The translations under genes and the position numbers were made by a program. A DNA stretch of 64,000 bases from Bacteroidales bacterium. GTDB lineage: Bacteria; Bacteroidota; Bacteroidia; Bacteroidales; Muribaculaceae. Below the pieces are notes generated by a model, which saw nothing but the letters and a program-made list of their open reading frames with translations, ran no database searches and was not told the DNA's origin. The stretch spans positions 1 through 64,000 of the forward strand of contig SFGS01000003.1 of NCBI GenBank assembly GCA_004557565.1, in the 5' to 3' direction. Shown here one piece after another: positions 8,855 to 18,641 of the stretch (position 1 is its first letter; each line of letters starts with the position of its first letter).

Positions 8855-9496
8855 ATGATAATGCAAAGTTCCACAATCATAATGGGCAGTATGGCGGCAG
8901 GAAGTGTGCGCTGCTATGCCGCTATGCTTCAGGCTGGCAAGGTGATTATCGACCCTGATGAGCGACGTTTGCCGCTGCGCCACAGCCACCACCGCTACTT
9001 GGTGGACGGTCCCAACGGCACGCAACGCCTCACCATCGCCCTCGATGGCACCACCAACGCTATGCCTGTGCGTATGCGCGACGTGCGCATTTCCGAGCAC
9101 GGCAACTGGCGACATTTGCATTGGGGCGCACTCTATTCGGCTTACGGAAAGTCGCCCTATTTCGATTACATTGCCGACGACCTGCACAGCATCATTGGCG
9201 GCGAACAAACTTCGCTGCTTGAATTTAATACCGCTTTGCAAAATCTGATTATCGATTTTCTCGACCTCCCTATCGAGATTGAAACCAAGCCGATTACCCC
9301 CGAAATAGCAGCGGAGACCACCGACCTGCGTGGACTCATTGGCGGGAAAAAGCCCGACACGCTACCCATTACCGACGTGCCTTACTACCAAGTGTGGGCA
9401 TTGCGCCACGGCTTCCAACCGGGCCTCAGCATCCTCGACCTGCTCATGAACACCGGCCGCGAATCCATCTACACCCTCCAAAAAATGCTCCCATAA
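8855..9496 (+). CDS. WbqC-family protein
   Basis: The 213-residue protein matches the WbqC-like family: an aromatic/hydrophobic start (YAAMLQAGKVIID), a basic HRYLVDGPNG segment near 48-57, WRHLHWGALYSAYGKSPYFDYI near 88-110, and a C-terminal EFNTALQNLII helix. WbqC proteins occur in polysaccharide loci and commonly follow lepB in Bacteroidota; their activity is not firmly known. The ATG at 8855 keeps the family N-terminus; an alternative Met is two codons on. It lies just after the inverted repeat that follows lepB, so cotranscription is uncertain. Confidence 0.8.
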   Translation: MIMQSSTIIMGSMAAGSVRCYAAMLQAGKVIIDPDERRLPLRHSHHRYLVDGPNGTQRLTIALDGTTNAMPVRMRDVRISEHGNWRHLHWGALYSAYGKSPYFDYIADDLHSIIGGEQTSLLEFNTALQNLIIDFLDLPIEIETKPITPEIAAETTDLRGLIGGKKPDTLPITDVPYYQVWALRHGFQPGLSILDLLMNTGRESIYTLQKMLP

Positions 9497-9509
9497 TTTT
9501 CCCCCACAA

Positions 9510-9531
9510 TGTCAATGCTATAGCATTGACA
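9510..9531. repeat. 22-bp perfect palindrome (TGTCAATGCTATAGCATTGACA family)
   Basis: This is a perfect 22-bp palindrome with centre GCTATAGC, between two convergent genes. Related palindromes lie at 22642, 24624 and 42212 (shared CGCTATAGCG centre); another perfect 22-mer is at 49670. It may act as a bidirectional transcription stop. Confidence 0.6.
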
Positions 9532-9545
9532 TACTGGTGTTTGCC

Positions 9546-10517
9546 TTATTTGTTTGGATTTTTGCGGTGGTGGTAGAGTTCGAGGCTGTTGATGGCGTTT
9601 TGCCAGATGATGTAGCAGCCGGGGCCTACGGCGGCGAGAGGATTGATGTAGGCGCTTGATACCCAGATGGCAAACGCTGTGTTTTTCTGTCCTAACGCCT
9701 GTCCGCTTTCCACGGTGCTGCCGAAAAATCGGCCAATGTTGCGCCCCACCGAAAATTGAATCACGCATATCACAAAACTTACCACGGCAATGGCGGCAAG
9801 CAGCGACAGTGGCGCATGCGAGTTGCTGATGTTGCGGAACGTGATGCCCGTAACGATAGCCAGTGAGCACCCCCACAGGTAGAACGAGAGGTCGGTGATG
9901 GAAATGAGCCATTGCTGCACTTTTGGGAGCAGGTGTTTCACCACGTATGCCAGCCCCATCGGCACCACCAAAATCACGCACACCTTCCACATAATCATCA
10001 GAAAGGCTGCGCCGAAACTCATTTCCACTCGTTGGTCAACGAGAGGGAAAAACAGCGGAATCATGATGGCGGTGAGCACATTCGACACGAAAGTGTAGGT
10101 GGTCATCGACTCAAGGCTGCCGCCCAGTTTGGCAGTCACCACGCTCGAAGCCGCCGCGCACGGCCCGATCACACACACCAGAATGCACTCCATGAGCACC
10201 AGGTCGAAGCCTTCGATTTTAAAATACAGAATACACCCCACCAGCATCAGCACCACGAACAGTTGCGTGGCGCTCACCCAAAAGTGCCACTTGGCAAGGC
10301 GCAGTTTTTTATAGTCAATCTTCAGAAAAGTGGTGAACAGAATCACGAAAAGGAACCACGGTAGCACCTCGTCGAACACAGGGCTCGCCGCCTGCGCAAA
10401 CCCACCAAACGCAGGTATCAACGCAAACAGATAATACACCACCGCGCCGCCTGTAATAGCCACCGGCAGCGTCCAATTCCTCAATATTTCCAACACCTTC
10501 CCCATTCCTGAACACAT
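9546..10517 (-). CDS. Bile acid:sodium symporter (BASS)-family transporter
   Basis: The 323-residue polytopic inner-membrane protein has nine to ten hydrophobic segments. Features of the BASS fold include the polar stretch VIGPCAAASSVVTAKLGG near 140 (first crossover region) and SGQALGQKNTAFAIW near 275 (second crossover; E/Q and N residues usually bind Na+). The substrate cannot be told; bile acids are unlikely to be the only option, since the family also moves pantoate, pyruvate and similar anions. The start may be the ATG at 10505 (MGKVLEIL). It is convergent with the WbqC-family gene. Confidence 0.85.
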   Translation of the reverse strand: MCSGMGKVLEILRNWTLPVAITGGAVVYYLFALIPAFGGFAQAASPVFDEVLPWFLFVILFTTFLKIDYKKLRLAKWHFWVSATQLFVVLMLVGCILYFKIEGFDLVLMECILVCVIGPCAAASSVVTAKLGGSLESMTTYTFVSNVLTAIMIPLFFPLVDQRVEMSFGAAFLMIMWKVCVILVVPMGLAYVVKHLLPKVQQWLISITDLSFYLWGCSLAIVTGITFRNISNSHAPLSLLAAIAVVSFVICVIQFSVGRNIGRFFGSTVESGQALGQKNTAFAIWVSSAYINPLAAVGPGCYIIWQNAINSLELYHHRKNPNK

Positions 10518-10608
10518 ATTTTTAAATTATCCACGAAAGTAATGCTTTTTCCCCACTTACCAACAAATCCCCCACCTTTTTTTATCCCCCCACCAATTCC
10601 TCTAATTT

Positions 10609-12483
10609 CTAATTTCTGATTTCTTGGATGTGGGAGTGGAGGCGAGCGTAGAAGGGGTGGCTGGTGAGGGTGGAGGCGTCGCCGAGAATGATGAGTTTCA
10701 TGCGGGCGCGCGTGATAGCCACGTTCATGCGTCGGAGGTCGCGCAAGAAGCCGATTTCGCCGTTGTCGTTGGCGCGCACAAGGCTGATGAGAATCACGTC
10801 GCGCTCCTGCCCCTGAAATCCATCTACGGTGTTGACCGAAATCAGGTGTCGGTAAGGCTTGAAAAACTCGGTTGATCTCACCATTTTACGCAAAAACTGC
10901 ACCTGCGCGCGGTAGGGCGAAATGATGCCCACATCGATGCGCTCGTTGAGCACATGTTCACGCCCGATTTTGGTGAAATATTCTTGAAGCGTTTGCAGGG
11001 TGAGAATCGCCTCGTCTTTGTTGATGCGTCCGAAACTCTCGCCCACGAATTGCTCCTTGAAGTCCTTGTCGGAGGTGTCAATCCACACCATTGGGGTGTC
11101 GAAGTCGAGAATGCTGCGGTACTTCACTTCGGGCGCGCTCTGCACCTGTCCGTGATAGAACCACTCGCTTGAAAAACGCATAATCTCGTCGTTCATGCGG
11201 TATTGCATTTTCAGCAGCGTCACCACTTGCGGATTGCTTTTCACAATGCGCTCCATCAGCGTGGTGTCGAGTCCGCCCTTCAGCGCCTCGATGCTCTTGA
11301 CGGTGGGTGGAAGTTGCTGGTGGTCGCCGGCGAGAATCACACGGTTAGCCTTTCTGATGGCTATCCAGCACGCCGCTTCCAGGGCTTGCGCTGCCTCGTC
11401 GATAAAGAGGGTAGCAAACTTCATGCCGCTCAGCACACGGCTGGCGCTTCCTGCCAGAGTGCATGCAATCACGCGCGCATTGCCAAAGAGCGCGGCATTG
11501 ATGCGCACCTCAAGTTCGGTGGCGCGGCTTTTCAGGCGGTCGAGTTTATCGTGATAGCCGTGGTCGCCACGCTTTCTTTTGCCCTGCATTTCACGTATGG
11601 CCTTGCGGATCGCCCACAGGTTGGGGTAGTCGGGGTGTGACTCAAAGCGGCGCTCATAGGTGAACGAGAGCATCTTGTCGTTCACTTTCGTGGGATTGCC
11701 TATGCGCAGCACCTCCACGCCACGGTCCACCAGTCGCTCGCTAATCCAGTCAACAGCCATATTGCTCTGCGCGCACACCATCACCTGATTTTCACGGCGC
11801 AGCGTCTCGAAAATAGCCTCCACCAGGGTGGTGGTTTTGCCGGTGCCTGGCGGGCCATGCACAATCGCCACATCTTTAGCCAGCAGCACCTCGTTCACGG
11901 CGTGCTCCTGTGTGGGGTTGAGCCATGGGAAACGCATTGGCGCAAAGGTGAATTTCTCCGTCGTGGAAGGGTTGTAGAAGATGTCGCGCAGATGCGCCAG
12001 ACGGTTGCCCTTGGCACGTATCACACGCTCCAGCGCGTCCATCATCAGGCGATAGGTGGTCTCGTCGAACGACAGTTGCACGCCCACCTGATTCGCGCCT
12101 TGCAGTTGCGCCACGCACCCGGCGTCGGGGATTGCCACCACCATGCGCTCTGCCTCGGCATAACTCACTGTGGCAGAAAACGAAAAGTAGCGGATTTCGT
12201 CGTTCGCGTCGATGTGGAAAAACATCACCTGTCGGCCAAACTCGAAGTTGTGTTCCACATCGGTGTCGGCGGTGCGAAACACCTCCACCACCAGTTGGTT
12301 GAGCGAATTGTAGTAGGAGCGGCCAATGCGGAGCGGCAACCAGCAGTCGCCACGCTTCACTTTGCGCCGCACGCCCAGCGTTTCGGTCTGTCGGCGAAAC
12401 TCTTCCTTTTCGGCGTCATACTCCATTTGTAGCAGTGCACGCTGCTTCTGGAGCAATAATATGGGTGAAACTGTTTGATTCAT
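10609..12483 (-). CDS. Superfamily 1 DNA/RNA helicase, Upf1/IGHMBP2-like
   Basis: The 624-residue protein begins with an accessory beta-barrel region (about 40-120). It then carries SF1B helicase motifs: Q/Walker A VHGPPGTGKTTT at 208-219, DEAAQALEA (motif II), GDHQQLPPTV (motif III), QYRMNDEIMRF (motif IV region), VNTVDGFQGQERDVI (motif V) and VAITRARMKLII (motif VI). It resembles the 'AAA domain-containing DNA2/NAM7-like helicase' common in Bacteroides; the physiological substrate is unknown. Its stop lies next to a CTAATTTCTAATTT simple repeat. The start at MNQTVSPILL fits the family. Confidence 0.88.
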   Translation of the reverse strand: MNQTVSPILLLQKQRALLQMEYDAEKEEFRRQTETLGVRRKVKRGDCWLPLRIGRSYYNSLNQLVVEVFRTADTDVEHNFEFGRQVMFFHIDANDEIRYFSFSATVSYAEAERMVVAIPDAGCVAQLQGANQVGVQLSFDETTYRLMMDALERVIRAKGNRLAHLRDIFYNPSTTEKFTFAPMRFPWLNPTQEHAVNEVLLAKDVAIVHGPPGTGKTTTLVEAIFETLRRENQVMVCAQSNMAVDWISERLVDRGVEVLRIGNPTKVNDKMLSFTYERRFESHPDYPNLWAIRKAIREMQGKRKRGDHGYHDKLDRLKSRATELEVRINAALFGNARVIACTLAGSASRVLSGMKFATLFIDEAAQALEAACWIAIRKANRVILAGDHQQLPPTVKSIEALKGGLDTTLMERIVKSNPQVVTLLKMQYRMNDEIMRFSSEWFYHGQVQSAPEVKYRSILDFDTPMVWIDTSDKDFKEQFVGESFGRINKDEAILTLQTLQEYFTKIGREHVLNERIDVGIISPYRAQVQFLRKMVRSTEFFKPYRHLISVNTVDGFQGQERDVILISLVRANDNGEIGFLRDLRRMNVAITRARMKLIILGDASTLTSHPFYARLHSHIQEIRN

Positions 12484-12493
12484 AACTTAATTA

Positions 12494-12915
12494 ATGCTTG
12501 GGCTCACAGGATTCTTATGGCTCACACGGATCTCGTTTTTTTTTGCTCACACGGATCTCACAGATCCCACGGTATTGCTTTGTGGGTGGGAAATCTCACA
12601 GATGGTTCTGCGTGTGGGCTGGCTCGTGCGGATTCCACTTTGCTTTTGGGCTCACACGGATCTCACTTTTTGGGCTCACACGGATCTCACAGATCCCACA
12701 GTATTGCTTTGTGGGTGGGAAATCTCACAGATGCTTCTATGGGTGGGAAATCTCACAGATGGCTCTGTGGGTGTGGGCTCCTGGGGGCTACACGGGGCTC
12801 GCTCTCACGGACTTATCTTTTGGACCCTTCGGACAAATCAGACCTATCGGACAAATCGGACGGATTGGACATTTTTAAAAATAATCCGTGAGATCTGTGG
12901 GATCTGTGTGAGGCC
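12494..12915. repeat. Cluster of CTCACACGGATCTCACAGATCC iterated repeats
   Basis: The units CTCACACGGATCTCACAGAT and GTGGGTGGGAAATCTCACAG alternate several times. A 9-bp iteration follows (GGACAAATCAGACCTATCGGACAAATCGGACGG near 12832). The opposite arm, GATCTGTGGGATCTGTGTGAGG, closes near 12912. All three forward frames stay open by chance and give SHRSH/HTDLTDP-like peptides, so no gene is called. The stretch lies between a minus-strand helicase and the susC promoter. Confidence 0.75.
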
Positions 12916-13009
12916 TCGGTGGACTCCGTGTGGGCGGGTGACAAAATTACAAAAAATTGTGTTATTTGGGGGGCGTTTTGAAAGATTTGAAAAAAAAGTG
13001 TGGAAAAAG

Positions 13010-13040
13010 TTGCTACATTAAGAAATTTTTGCAAACTTTG
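13010..13040 (+). promoter_or_regulatory. Probable susC promoter
   Basis: GTTG near 13009-13012 and AAACTTTG at 13033-13040 approximate a -33/-7 pair (the first T of TAnnTTTG is A). This leaves a leader of about 115 nt before the susC ATG. Confidence 0.35.
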
Positions 13041-13163
13041 TGTGTTAATCATAAAAGTGTGTAGGTCTGCTATTTTTCTTGCCGCTTTTTTAACATTTAA
13101 CACAAAACGATGATATATTCACTTTTTTAATAAACTATAATCATTAACAAAAACTACAAGCGT

Positions 13164-16100
13164 ATGAAAAAACAGATTGCCCTCGTTGGCGCTCTTTTCC
13201 TTGCGTGTGCAAATGTGGCCCCCTCATTTGCAACCCCTGTACCACAAGCTGTCACGGCTGAGTCCGGACATGTGAAAGGTACTGTTGTTGACGAGAATGG
13301 TGAACCCATTATCGGTGCAAGCGTTCAGGTAGTTGGAACTATGCGTGGTGCCGCTACAGACTTGAACGGTATGTTCAGCGTAAAAGCTGATAAAAATGCT
13401 AAGTTGAAAATTAGCTCAGTAGGCTTTAAGACTGTGACACTGAAAGCTTCAGAAGCTGGCCGCGTGGTCCTCGGTGAAGACAAGGCTCTGCTCGATGAAG
13501 TGGTAGTGGTTGGTTATGGCCAACAACGCAAAGCCAACCTTACTGGTGCTGTAACCAGTGTGGACGTGAGCAAAAACCTCAGTTCAAAGAGTGAAACCGA
13601 CGTGGCAAAAGCCCTTCAAGGTGCTGTGCCAGGTTTGACTATTCTTAACTCCAGCGGTAGCATCAGCGACGACGCTAGCGTTGTGATTCGTGGTATTGGT
13701 ACCCTCTCAAACAGTGGTGTATCATCTCCTCTCTACATTGTTGACGGTGTGCCTGTTGACAACCTCTCGTTTATCAACAGCGACGACATTGAAAGCATTT
13801 CAGTGCTTAAGGATGCTGCATCAAGTTCTATCTACGGTACTCGCGCTGCTTTCGGTGTGATTTTGGTTACCACCAAGACTGGTAAGCAACAAGACCATGT
13901 GAAGATTTCTTACAAGAACAACTTTGCTTGGAGCCAGGCAACCTGCACTCCAGAATATCCTAACGTTCCTACTCAGGTTCAAGCCCTCATCGACGCTAAC
14001 CGCCGCAAGGGTAATGCTTGTGAATTGTTTGGTATGTATCTCGACAGCGAACAATTCCAGACTGGTATGAACAACTGGATCAAGAAGCATGGCGACACTA
14101 AGAGCGGTTACCGCGAAATGGTGTTCGGCGACGACTATGACCAATATGGCTACTATGCTAACTGGGACGTTCCTGGTATCATTTTCAACAACGCCGCTCC
14201 ATCACAGAACCACAACCTCTCTATTTCAGGTATTTCTGGTAAGACCAACTTCTACATCAGTGCTAACTACAACCAACGCCAGAACTTGATGAACTTCAAT
14301 CCTGACAAGATTAAGAACTATCACGTGGCTGCCAACATATCTACCCAAGCTACCGACTGGTTGCAAGTGGGTGTACGCACCAACTACGACGACCGTTCGT
14401 TTGACTATCCATACGTTCAAGGTCAGGGTTCTTACCAATATGTATGGCGCTGGGGTTCATTCTTTGGCCCTTACGGCTACATCACCGACGAAGATGGCAA
14501 GCAATATGATGGCCGTCAACTCATCGGTTTCCGCAAAACCGCTGGCGACGCTTACCAAAAGACCAACAACATGCGTCTTGGTGCATTTGCTAAGATTGAC
14601 TTCAAGCACGGTTTGACCTTCAATGCCGACTACACCTTCGTTAAGAAGCACACTAAATATAAAGGTATCGGTCTGCCAAGCACCATCCTCAACACTTGGG
14701 GTGTGAATCCACAGATCGCAACTCTTAACACCACCACATTCATTGAGTCAAGCCGTTCAGACTACACTCAACAGGTGTTTAACGGTTACTTCAACTTCGC
14801 TCAAAGCTTAAACGATGTACACAACTTTAATGTACTCGTTGGTGCTAACGTGGATAAGGATGATTATGAGTATCTCTACTATGAGCGCTGGAACATGCTT
14901 GACACCAACCTCCCAGAGCTTTCACTCACCGATAAGGAGTACTCTTACAGCCACCAACACACCCACACAGGTTCTGCTGGTTTCTTCGCTCGTATCAACT
15001 ACGACTTTATGGGACGTTACTTGCTCGAACTTAACGGCCGCTACGACGGTTCAAGCCAATTCCCAGAGAACGACCAATGGGCATTCTTCCCATCAGCATC
15101 TGCTGGCTGGCGCTTCACTGAAGAAGCTTTCATGGAAAGCACCAAGAGTTGGTTGTCAAATGGTAAGCTCCGTGCATCTTATGGTTCAATCGGTAACCAA
15201 GTGGTAGGCAACTATATGTTCTTGGAAACAATGAGCAAGGTGAACAATGGTGTGAACTGGCTCGGCACAGGCGATTCTAAGTACGACTACTTCGGTATGC
15301 CAAAGATGGTTCCTTCAACTCTTACTTGGGAAACTATCAACACCACCAACATTGGTCTCGACCTCGGCTTCCTCCAAGGCGAACTTAATGTGAACCTCGA
15401 CTGGTTCCAACGCGACACTAAGGACATGCTTGCTCCTGGTAAGGAACTGCCAAGCGTGCTTGGTACTTCTGCTGCTTACGGCAACGAAGGTTCGCTCCGC
15501 TCTCGTGGTTGGGAAATCACCATCGACTATCGTCACAAATTCGGTGATGTGAACTTCTACGGCACATTCAATATCAGCGACTATAAGACTAAGGTGACAG
15601 ACTGGGATAGCAACAACCTCATCAACGGTTACTATACTGGTAAGGAATATGGCGAAATCTGGGGCTTCAAGACCGACCGCTACTTCGATTTCAGCGATTT
15701 CTCTGGCAAGGACGACAAGGGTAACTGGATTTACAAGGAAGGCGTAGCTGACCAAACCAAGCTCCAAAACGGTGGCTTCGTATATGGTCCTGGCGACATC
15801 AAGTTTGTTGACGTTGATGGCAATGGTAAGATTGACTGGGGCGAAGGTACTCCTGACAACCACGGCGACCTCGTGAAGATTGGTAACTTCACTCCTCGCT
15901 ATCAATACTCTCTCCGCCTCGGCGCAGAATGGAAAGGCTTCGACATCGACCTCTTTATGCAAGGCGTTGGCAAGCGCGACATGTGGACTCAATCAGCATT
16001 CGTAATGCCTATGATGCGTGGTGAAGACGCTATCTACTCTAACCAGACAAGCTACGTAACAGAAGCTGAATTTGCAGCTGGTGTTATCGACCAAAGCAAA

Positions 16101-16460
16101 GACTTCCCACGTATGTGGGGTGGTGGTGCTGGTCAAGGCAACGCTTCTGGCGCAATCTTGAATGGTGGCCGCTACAACTTCTATCCACAAGACAAATACT
16201 TGGTGAACATGTCATACTTGCGTATGAAGAACATCACTGTAGGTTACACCCTTCCAACCGACCTCGTGAAGAAGGTGACCCTCAGCAGAGTTCGCGTTTA
16301 CGCTTCTATTGCTAATGCATTCGACATCATCAACCACAACAACGGTACAGGCCTCGACCCTGAAATCAACACCGGTGTTGGTTCTTATGGTAATGGCGTA
16401 TGGGGACGTACTGACCCAATTATGCGCACTTACTCATTCGGTATCCAAATCGACTTGTAA
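13164..16460 (+). CDS. SusC/RagA-family TonB-linked outer-membrane transporter
   Basis: This 1098-residue nutrient importer works with the SusD-like lipoprotein encoded next. A signal peptide (MKKQIALVGALFLACANVAPSFA) is followed by a carboxypeptidase D-like domain (GTVVDENGEPIIGASVQV near 40), the TonB box region LDEVVVVGYG near 110, the plug domain (PLYIVDGVPVDNLSFIN ... SSIYGTRAAFGVILV near 190-240) and a long beta-barrel ending in YSFGIQIDL with the usual terminal aromatic pattern. The susD gene follows 58 bp downstream. No glycoside hydrolase, sigma/anti-sigma or hybrid sensor gene is adjacent, so the glycan or peptide substrate cannot be inferred. Codon use is biased to the highly expressed set (GGT, GCT, AAC), suggesting strong expression. 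Confidence 0.96.
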   Translation: MKKQIALVGALFLACANVAPSFATPVPQAVTAESGHVKGTVVDENGEPIIGASVQVVGTMRGAATDLNGMFSVKADKNAKLKISSVGFKTVTLKASEAGRVVLGEDKALLDEVVVVGYGQQRKANLTGAVTSVDVSKNLSSKSETDVAKALQGAVPGLTILNSSGSISDDASVVIRGIGTLSNSGVSSPLYIVDGVPVDNLSFINSDDIESISVLKDAASSSIYGTRAAFGVILVTTKTGKQQDHVKISYKNNFAWSQATCTPEYPNVPTQVQALIDANRRKGNACELFGMYLDSEQFQTGMNNWIKKHGDTKSGYREMVFGDDYDQYGYYANWDVPGIIFNNAAPSQNHNLSISGISGKTNFYISANYNQRQNLMNFNPDKIKNYHVAANISTQATDWLQVGVRTNYDDRSFDYPYVQGQGSYQYVWRWGSFFGPYGYITDEDGKQYDGRQLIGFRKTAGDAYQKTNNMRLGAFAKIDFKHGLTFNADYTFVKKHTKYKGIGLPSTILNTWGVNPQIATLNTTTFIESSRSDYTQQVFNGYFNFAQSLNDVHNFNVLVGANVDKDDYEYLYYERWNMLDTNLPELSLTDKEYSYSHQHTHTGSAGFFARINYDFMGRYLLELNGRYDGSSQFPENDQWAFFPSASAGWRFTEEAFMESTKSWLSNGKLRASYGSIGNQVVGNYMFLETMSKVNNGVNWLGTGDSKYDYFGMPKMVPSTLTWETINTTNIGLDLGFLQGELNVNLDWFQRDTKDMLAPGKELPSVLGTSAAYGNEGSLRSRGWEITIDYRHKFGDVNFYGTFNISDYKTKVTDWDSNNLINGYYTGKEYGEIWGFKTDRYFDFSDFSGKDDKGNWIYKEGVADQTKLQNGGFVYGPGDIKFVDVDGNGKIDWGEGTPDNHGDLVKIGNFTPRYQYSLRLGAEWKGFDIDLFMQGVGKRDMWTQSAFVMPMMRGEDAIYSNQTSYVTEAEFAAGVIDQSKDFPRMWGGGAGQGNASGAILNGGRYNFYPQDKYLVNMSYLRMKNITVGYTLPTDLVKKVTLSRVRVYASIANAFDIINHNNGTGLDPEINTGVGSYGNGVWGRTDPIMRTYSFGIQIDL

Positions 16461-16518
16461 TCAAGCATGATTAATAGAGATACATTGATTTACTAACATT
16501 CAAACGGATAATAGTTAT

Positions 16519-18234
16519 ATGAAAAAAATAGCTTTATTATTGATTTCTGGATTGATGTTCACATCTTGCTCCGACTTGCTCGACACCGATCCATACGATC
16601 AATTCACGAAAACGAATTTCTTCACCAGTGAGAAGAATGTTCAGCTTTTCATCAACTACACATACAATGAGTTCTCTGGCTATGGCAATGGCGGTGGCTA
16701 TGGTGACTTTTATTTCAATTTCTTGAACGACGACCAAGGTACCACTGGTATTACTGAATGGACATTTACAGCCGTTCCTGCTACTGCTGGTGCTTGGAAC
16801 AGCCCTTATGCTGAAATTCGCCGTGCCAACACGCTTCTTGCCGCACTTCCTGGCATCAGCGAAATGACTCCTGCTACAAAGGCTAACTACGAAGGCCTGG
16901 CACGCCTCTATCGCGCATGGCAACACTTCAAGTTGGTACGTGGCTATGGCGACTGCTACTGGGTTGACAAGGTGCTCGACACCAACGATACCGACATCCT
17001 TTACGGTGCACGTCAGAACCGCAACACTGTGATGGACAAGGTGCTTGAAGACCTCAACTACGCTTGCGCCAACATTAACCAAGAGGAAAATTCCCGCGTA
17101 GCCTACAACAAATATGTGGCACTTGCTATTAAGAGCCGTGTATGCTTGTTTGAAGGTACTTACAGCAAATATGTGTTGAAGGACGAAGCTCGCGCCAACA
17201 CTTACCTCAATGAATGTAAGAACGCAAGTTTGGAAATCATGACTTCAGGCAAGTATGAGCTCAACGCTGACTTCAAGTCAAACTTCGACCAACTCGACCT
17301 CAAGGGCAACCCTGAAATGATTATGTACAAGCACTATGTGTACAACGTGCTCGGCCATGGTACAGTGGACTACACTTGCGGTTCTACTCAGGTGCACGGT
17401 ATGTCAAAAGACGCGTTCGACAGCTACCTCTTCCGCGATGGTAAGCCAAAAGCAACCACCACTTGCGACAAGAGCGAAAACGGTAAACTCGTGAAGATTG
17501 ATGATCAGTCAGGTTTCGGTGAAGCTTCTTTCATCAACATCGCTGACTTGCTCAAGCAACGCGACCCACGTATGACTGCTCAAGTCGACAGCATTCTCCA
17601 ATTCCCTGGCTGTGGTTACGCTCGCTTCGGTGGCTCACAATCTACCTCTTCAACTGGTTACGGTGTGCTCCTGTTCGACACCAACGCAATGCCTAACAAG
17701 GACCGTCAATCAATCGGTACTAACACCACCGACGCTCCTATCTTCTGGTTGGCTGAAATCTACCTCAACTATGCAGAAGCATGTGCAGAACTTGGCAACA
17801 TTACCCAAAACGACCTCGACATTTCTATCAACAAGCTCCGCGACCGCGTTAAGATGCCTCACCTCACTACAGCTCCTGAAGCTGACCCAGCTAACAACAT
17901 GGGTGTGAGCAACATCATCTTCGAAGTTCGCCGCGAACGCCGTGTGGAAATGATGTACTGCAACAACGACCGTTACTATTCACTCCAACGTTGGAACCAA
18001 CTCCAACTCCTCGACACTCAAAAGTATCCTAACCAATGCCGTGGCGCTTACGTAGGCAACTTTGTAGGTAAAGGTGGTATCGACTGGACTCAAGTTACTG
18101 TTGATGCTGATGGTTACATCGACTGCAAGAACAACGGTAAAGAACGTGTTTACGACAGTAAGTACAACTTGTTCCCAATCCCAAGCGGACAAAAAACTCT
18201 TAACGAGAACATTGGTCAAAACCCAGGTTGGTAA
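16519..18234 (+). CDS. SusD/RagB-family nutrient-binding lipoprotein
   Basis: This 571-residue cell-surface lipoprotein caps the SusC channel and binds the substrate. A lipoprotein signal peptide with lipobox LMFTSC places Cys at residue 17. A tetratricopeptide-like helical N-terminal half follows (RLYRAWQHFKLVRGYGDCYWV near 130). The C-terminal SusD signature is FWLAEIYLNYAEACAELG near 410, RERRVEMMYCNNDRYYSLQRW near 480 and LFPIPSGQ...NIGQNPGW at the end. It lies 58 bp after susC in the same operon and is followed by a strong terminator. Confidence 0.96.
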   Translation: MKKIALLLISGLMFTSCSDLLDTDPYDQFTKTNFFTSEKNVQLFINYTYNEFSGYGNGGGYGDFYFNFLNDDQGTTGITEWTFTAVPATAGAWNSPYAEIRRANTLLAALPGISEMTPATKANYEGLARLYRAWQHFKLVRGYGDCYWVDKVLDTNDTDILYGARQNRNTVMDKVLEDLNYACANINQEENSRVAYNKYVALAIKSRVCLFEGTYSKYVLKDEARANTYLNECKNASLEIMTSGKYELNADFKSNFDQLDLKGNPEMIMYKHYVYNVLGHGTVDYTCGSTQVHGMSKDAFDSYLFRDGKPKATTTCDKSENGKLVKIDDQSGFGEASFINIADLLKQRDPRMTAQVDSILQFPGCGYARFGGSQSTSSTGYGVLLFDTNAMPNKDRQSIGTNTTDAPIFWLAEIYLNYAEACAELGNITQNDLDISINKLRDRVKMPHLTTAPEADPANNMGVSNIIFEVRRERRVEMMYCNNDRYYSLQRWNQLQLLDTQKYPNQCRGAYVGNFVGKGGIDWTQVTVDADGYIDCKNNGKERVYDSKYNLFPIPSGQKTLNENIGQNPGW

Positions 18235-18300
18235 TCTGAAAATCATTTGCTCCATCGCCTGTGGCTTCCGGGCCTGAGCGTAGAGCATAACCCAAATACA

Positions 18301-18335
18301 AGGGCTGCTGGCACCATCGCCAGCAGCCCTTTTTA
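18301..18335 (+). terminator. Rho-independent terminator of susCD
   Basis: A perfect 12-bp stem AGGGCTGCTGGC / GCCAGCAGCCCT with a 6-nt loop is followed by TTTTT, 67 bp after the susD stop. Confidence 0.9.
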
Positions 18336-18360
18336 TGTGCGCTTCCTCGGCTGTTTTTTT

Positions 18361-18565
18361 CCTCATACGGATCCCACGGATCTCACAGGATTGCTTTGTG
18401 GGTGGGAAATCTCACGGAGGCTGGGAGAATGGGTGTGTGGGGGGGTGTCTGATTACTCCGAGTGCTCCGATTGCTCTGATTGCTCCGATTGCTCCGATTG
18501 CTCCGATTACTAAGGCTCACACAAATTCAACGAGATTCAACAAAAATAATTTGTGATAATTTGTG
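18361..18565. repeat. Iterated intergenic repeats incl. 9-bp tandem (GCTCCGATT)n
   Basis: ATACGGATCCCACGGATCTC and GTGGGTGGGAAATCTCACGG units are followed by a 9-bp tandem repeat at about 18460-18510 (TGCTCCGAT, roughly six imperfect copies), then ACACAAATTCAACGAGATTCAACAAAAATAATTTGTG. The 9-bp period keeps a frame open, reading SDCSDCSDC; there is no start or homology to support a gene. Confidence 0.65.
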
Positions 18566-18579
18566 GCTGAATGAGGGTT

Positions 18580-18607
18580 GAAACATGCCGAAGGCATGTC
18601 CCTACGC
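18580..18607 (-). repeat. REP-like palindrome CATGCCGAAGGCATG, copy 2
   Basis: The bases AACATGCCGAAGGCATGTCC followed by CTACG are identical to those near 138 and 63297. On the minus strand the palindrome is headed by GTAG. Confidence 0.65.
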
Positions 18608-18641
18608 TATGATGAAATCGCAGCGTTTGAAACACTTGCTT

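Noticed and set aside
12475..13021. Overlapping plus-strand frames of 126-175 codons
   Set aside because: All three frames are open because the DNA is iterated CTCACACGGAT repeats; the peptides (SHRSH, HTDLTDP) are periodic and have no family match or start signal.
18247..18556. Frames with repeated SDCSDC residues
   Set aside because: Product of the 9-bp tandem repeat and the susD terminator region; no gene features.
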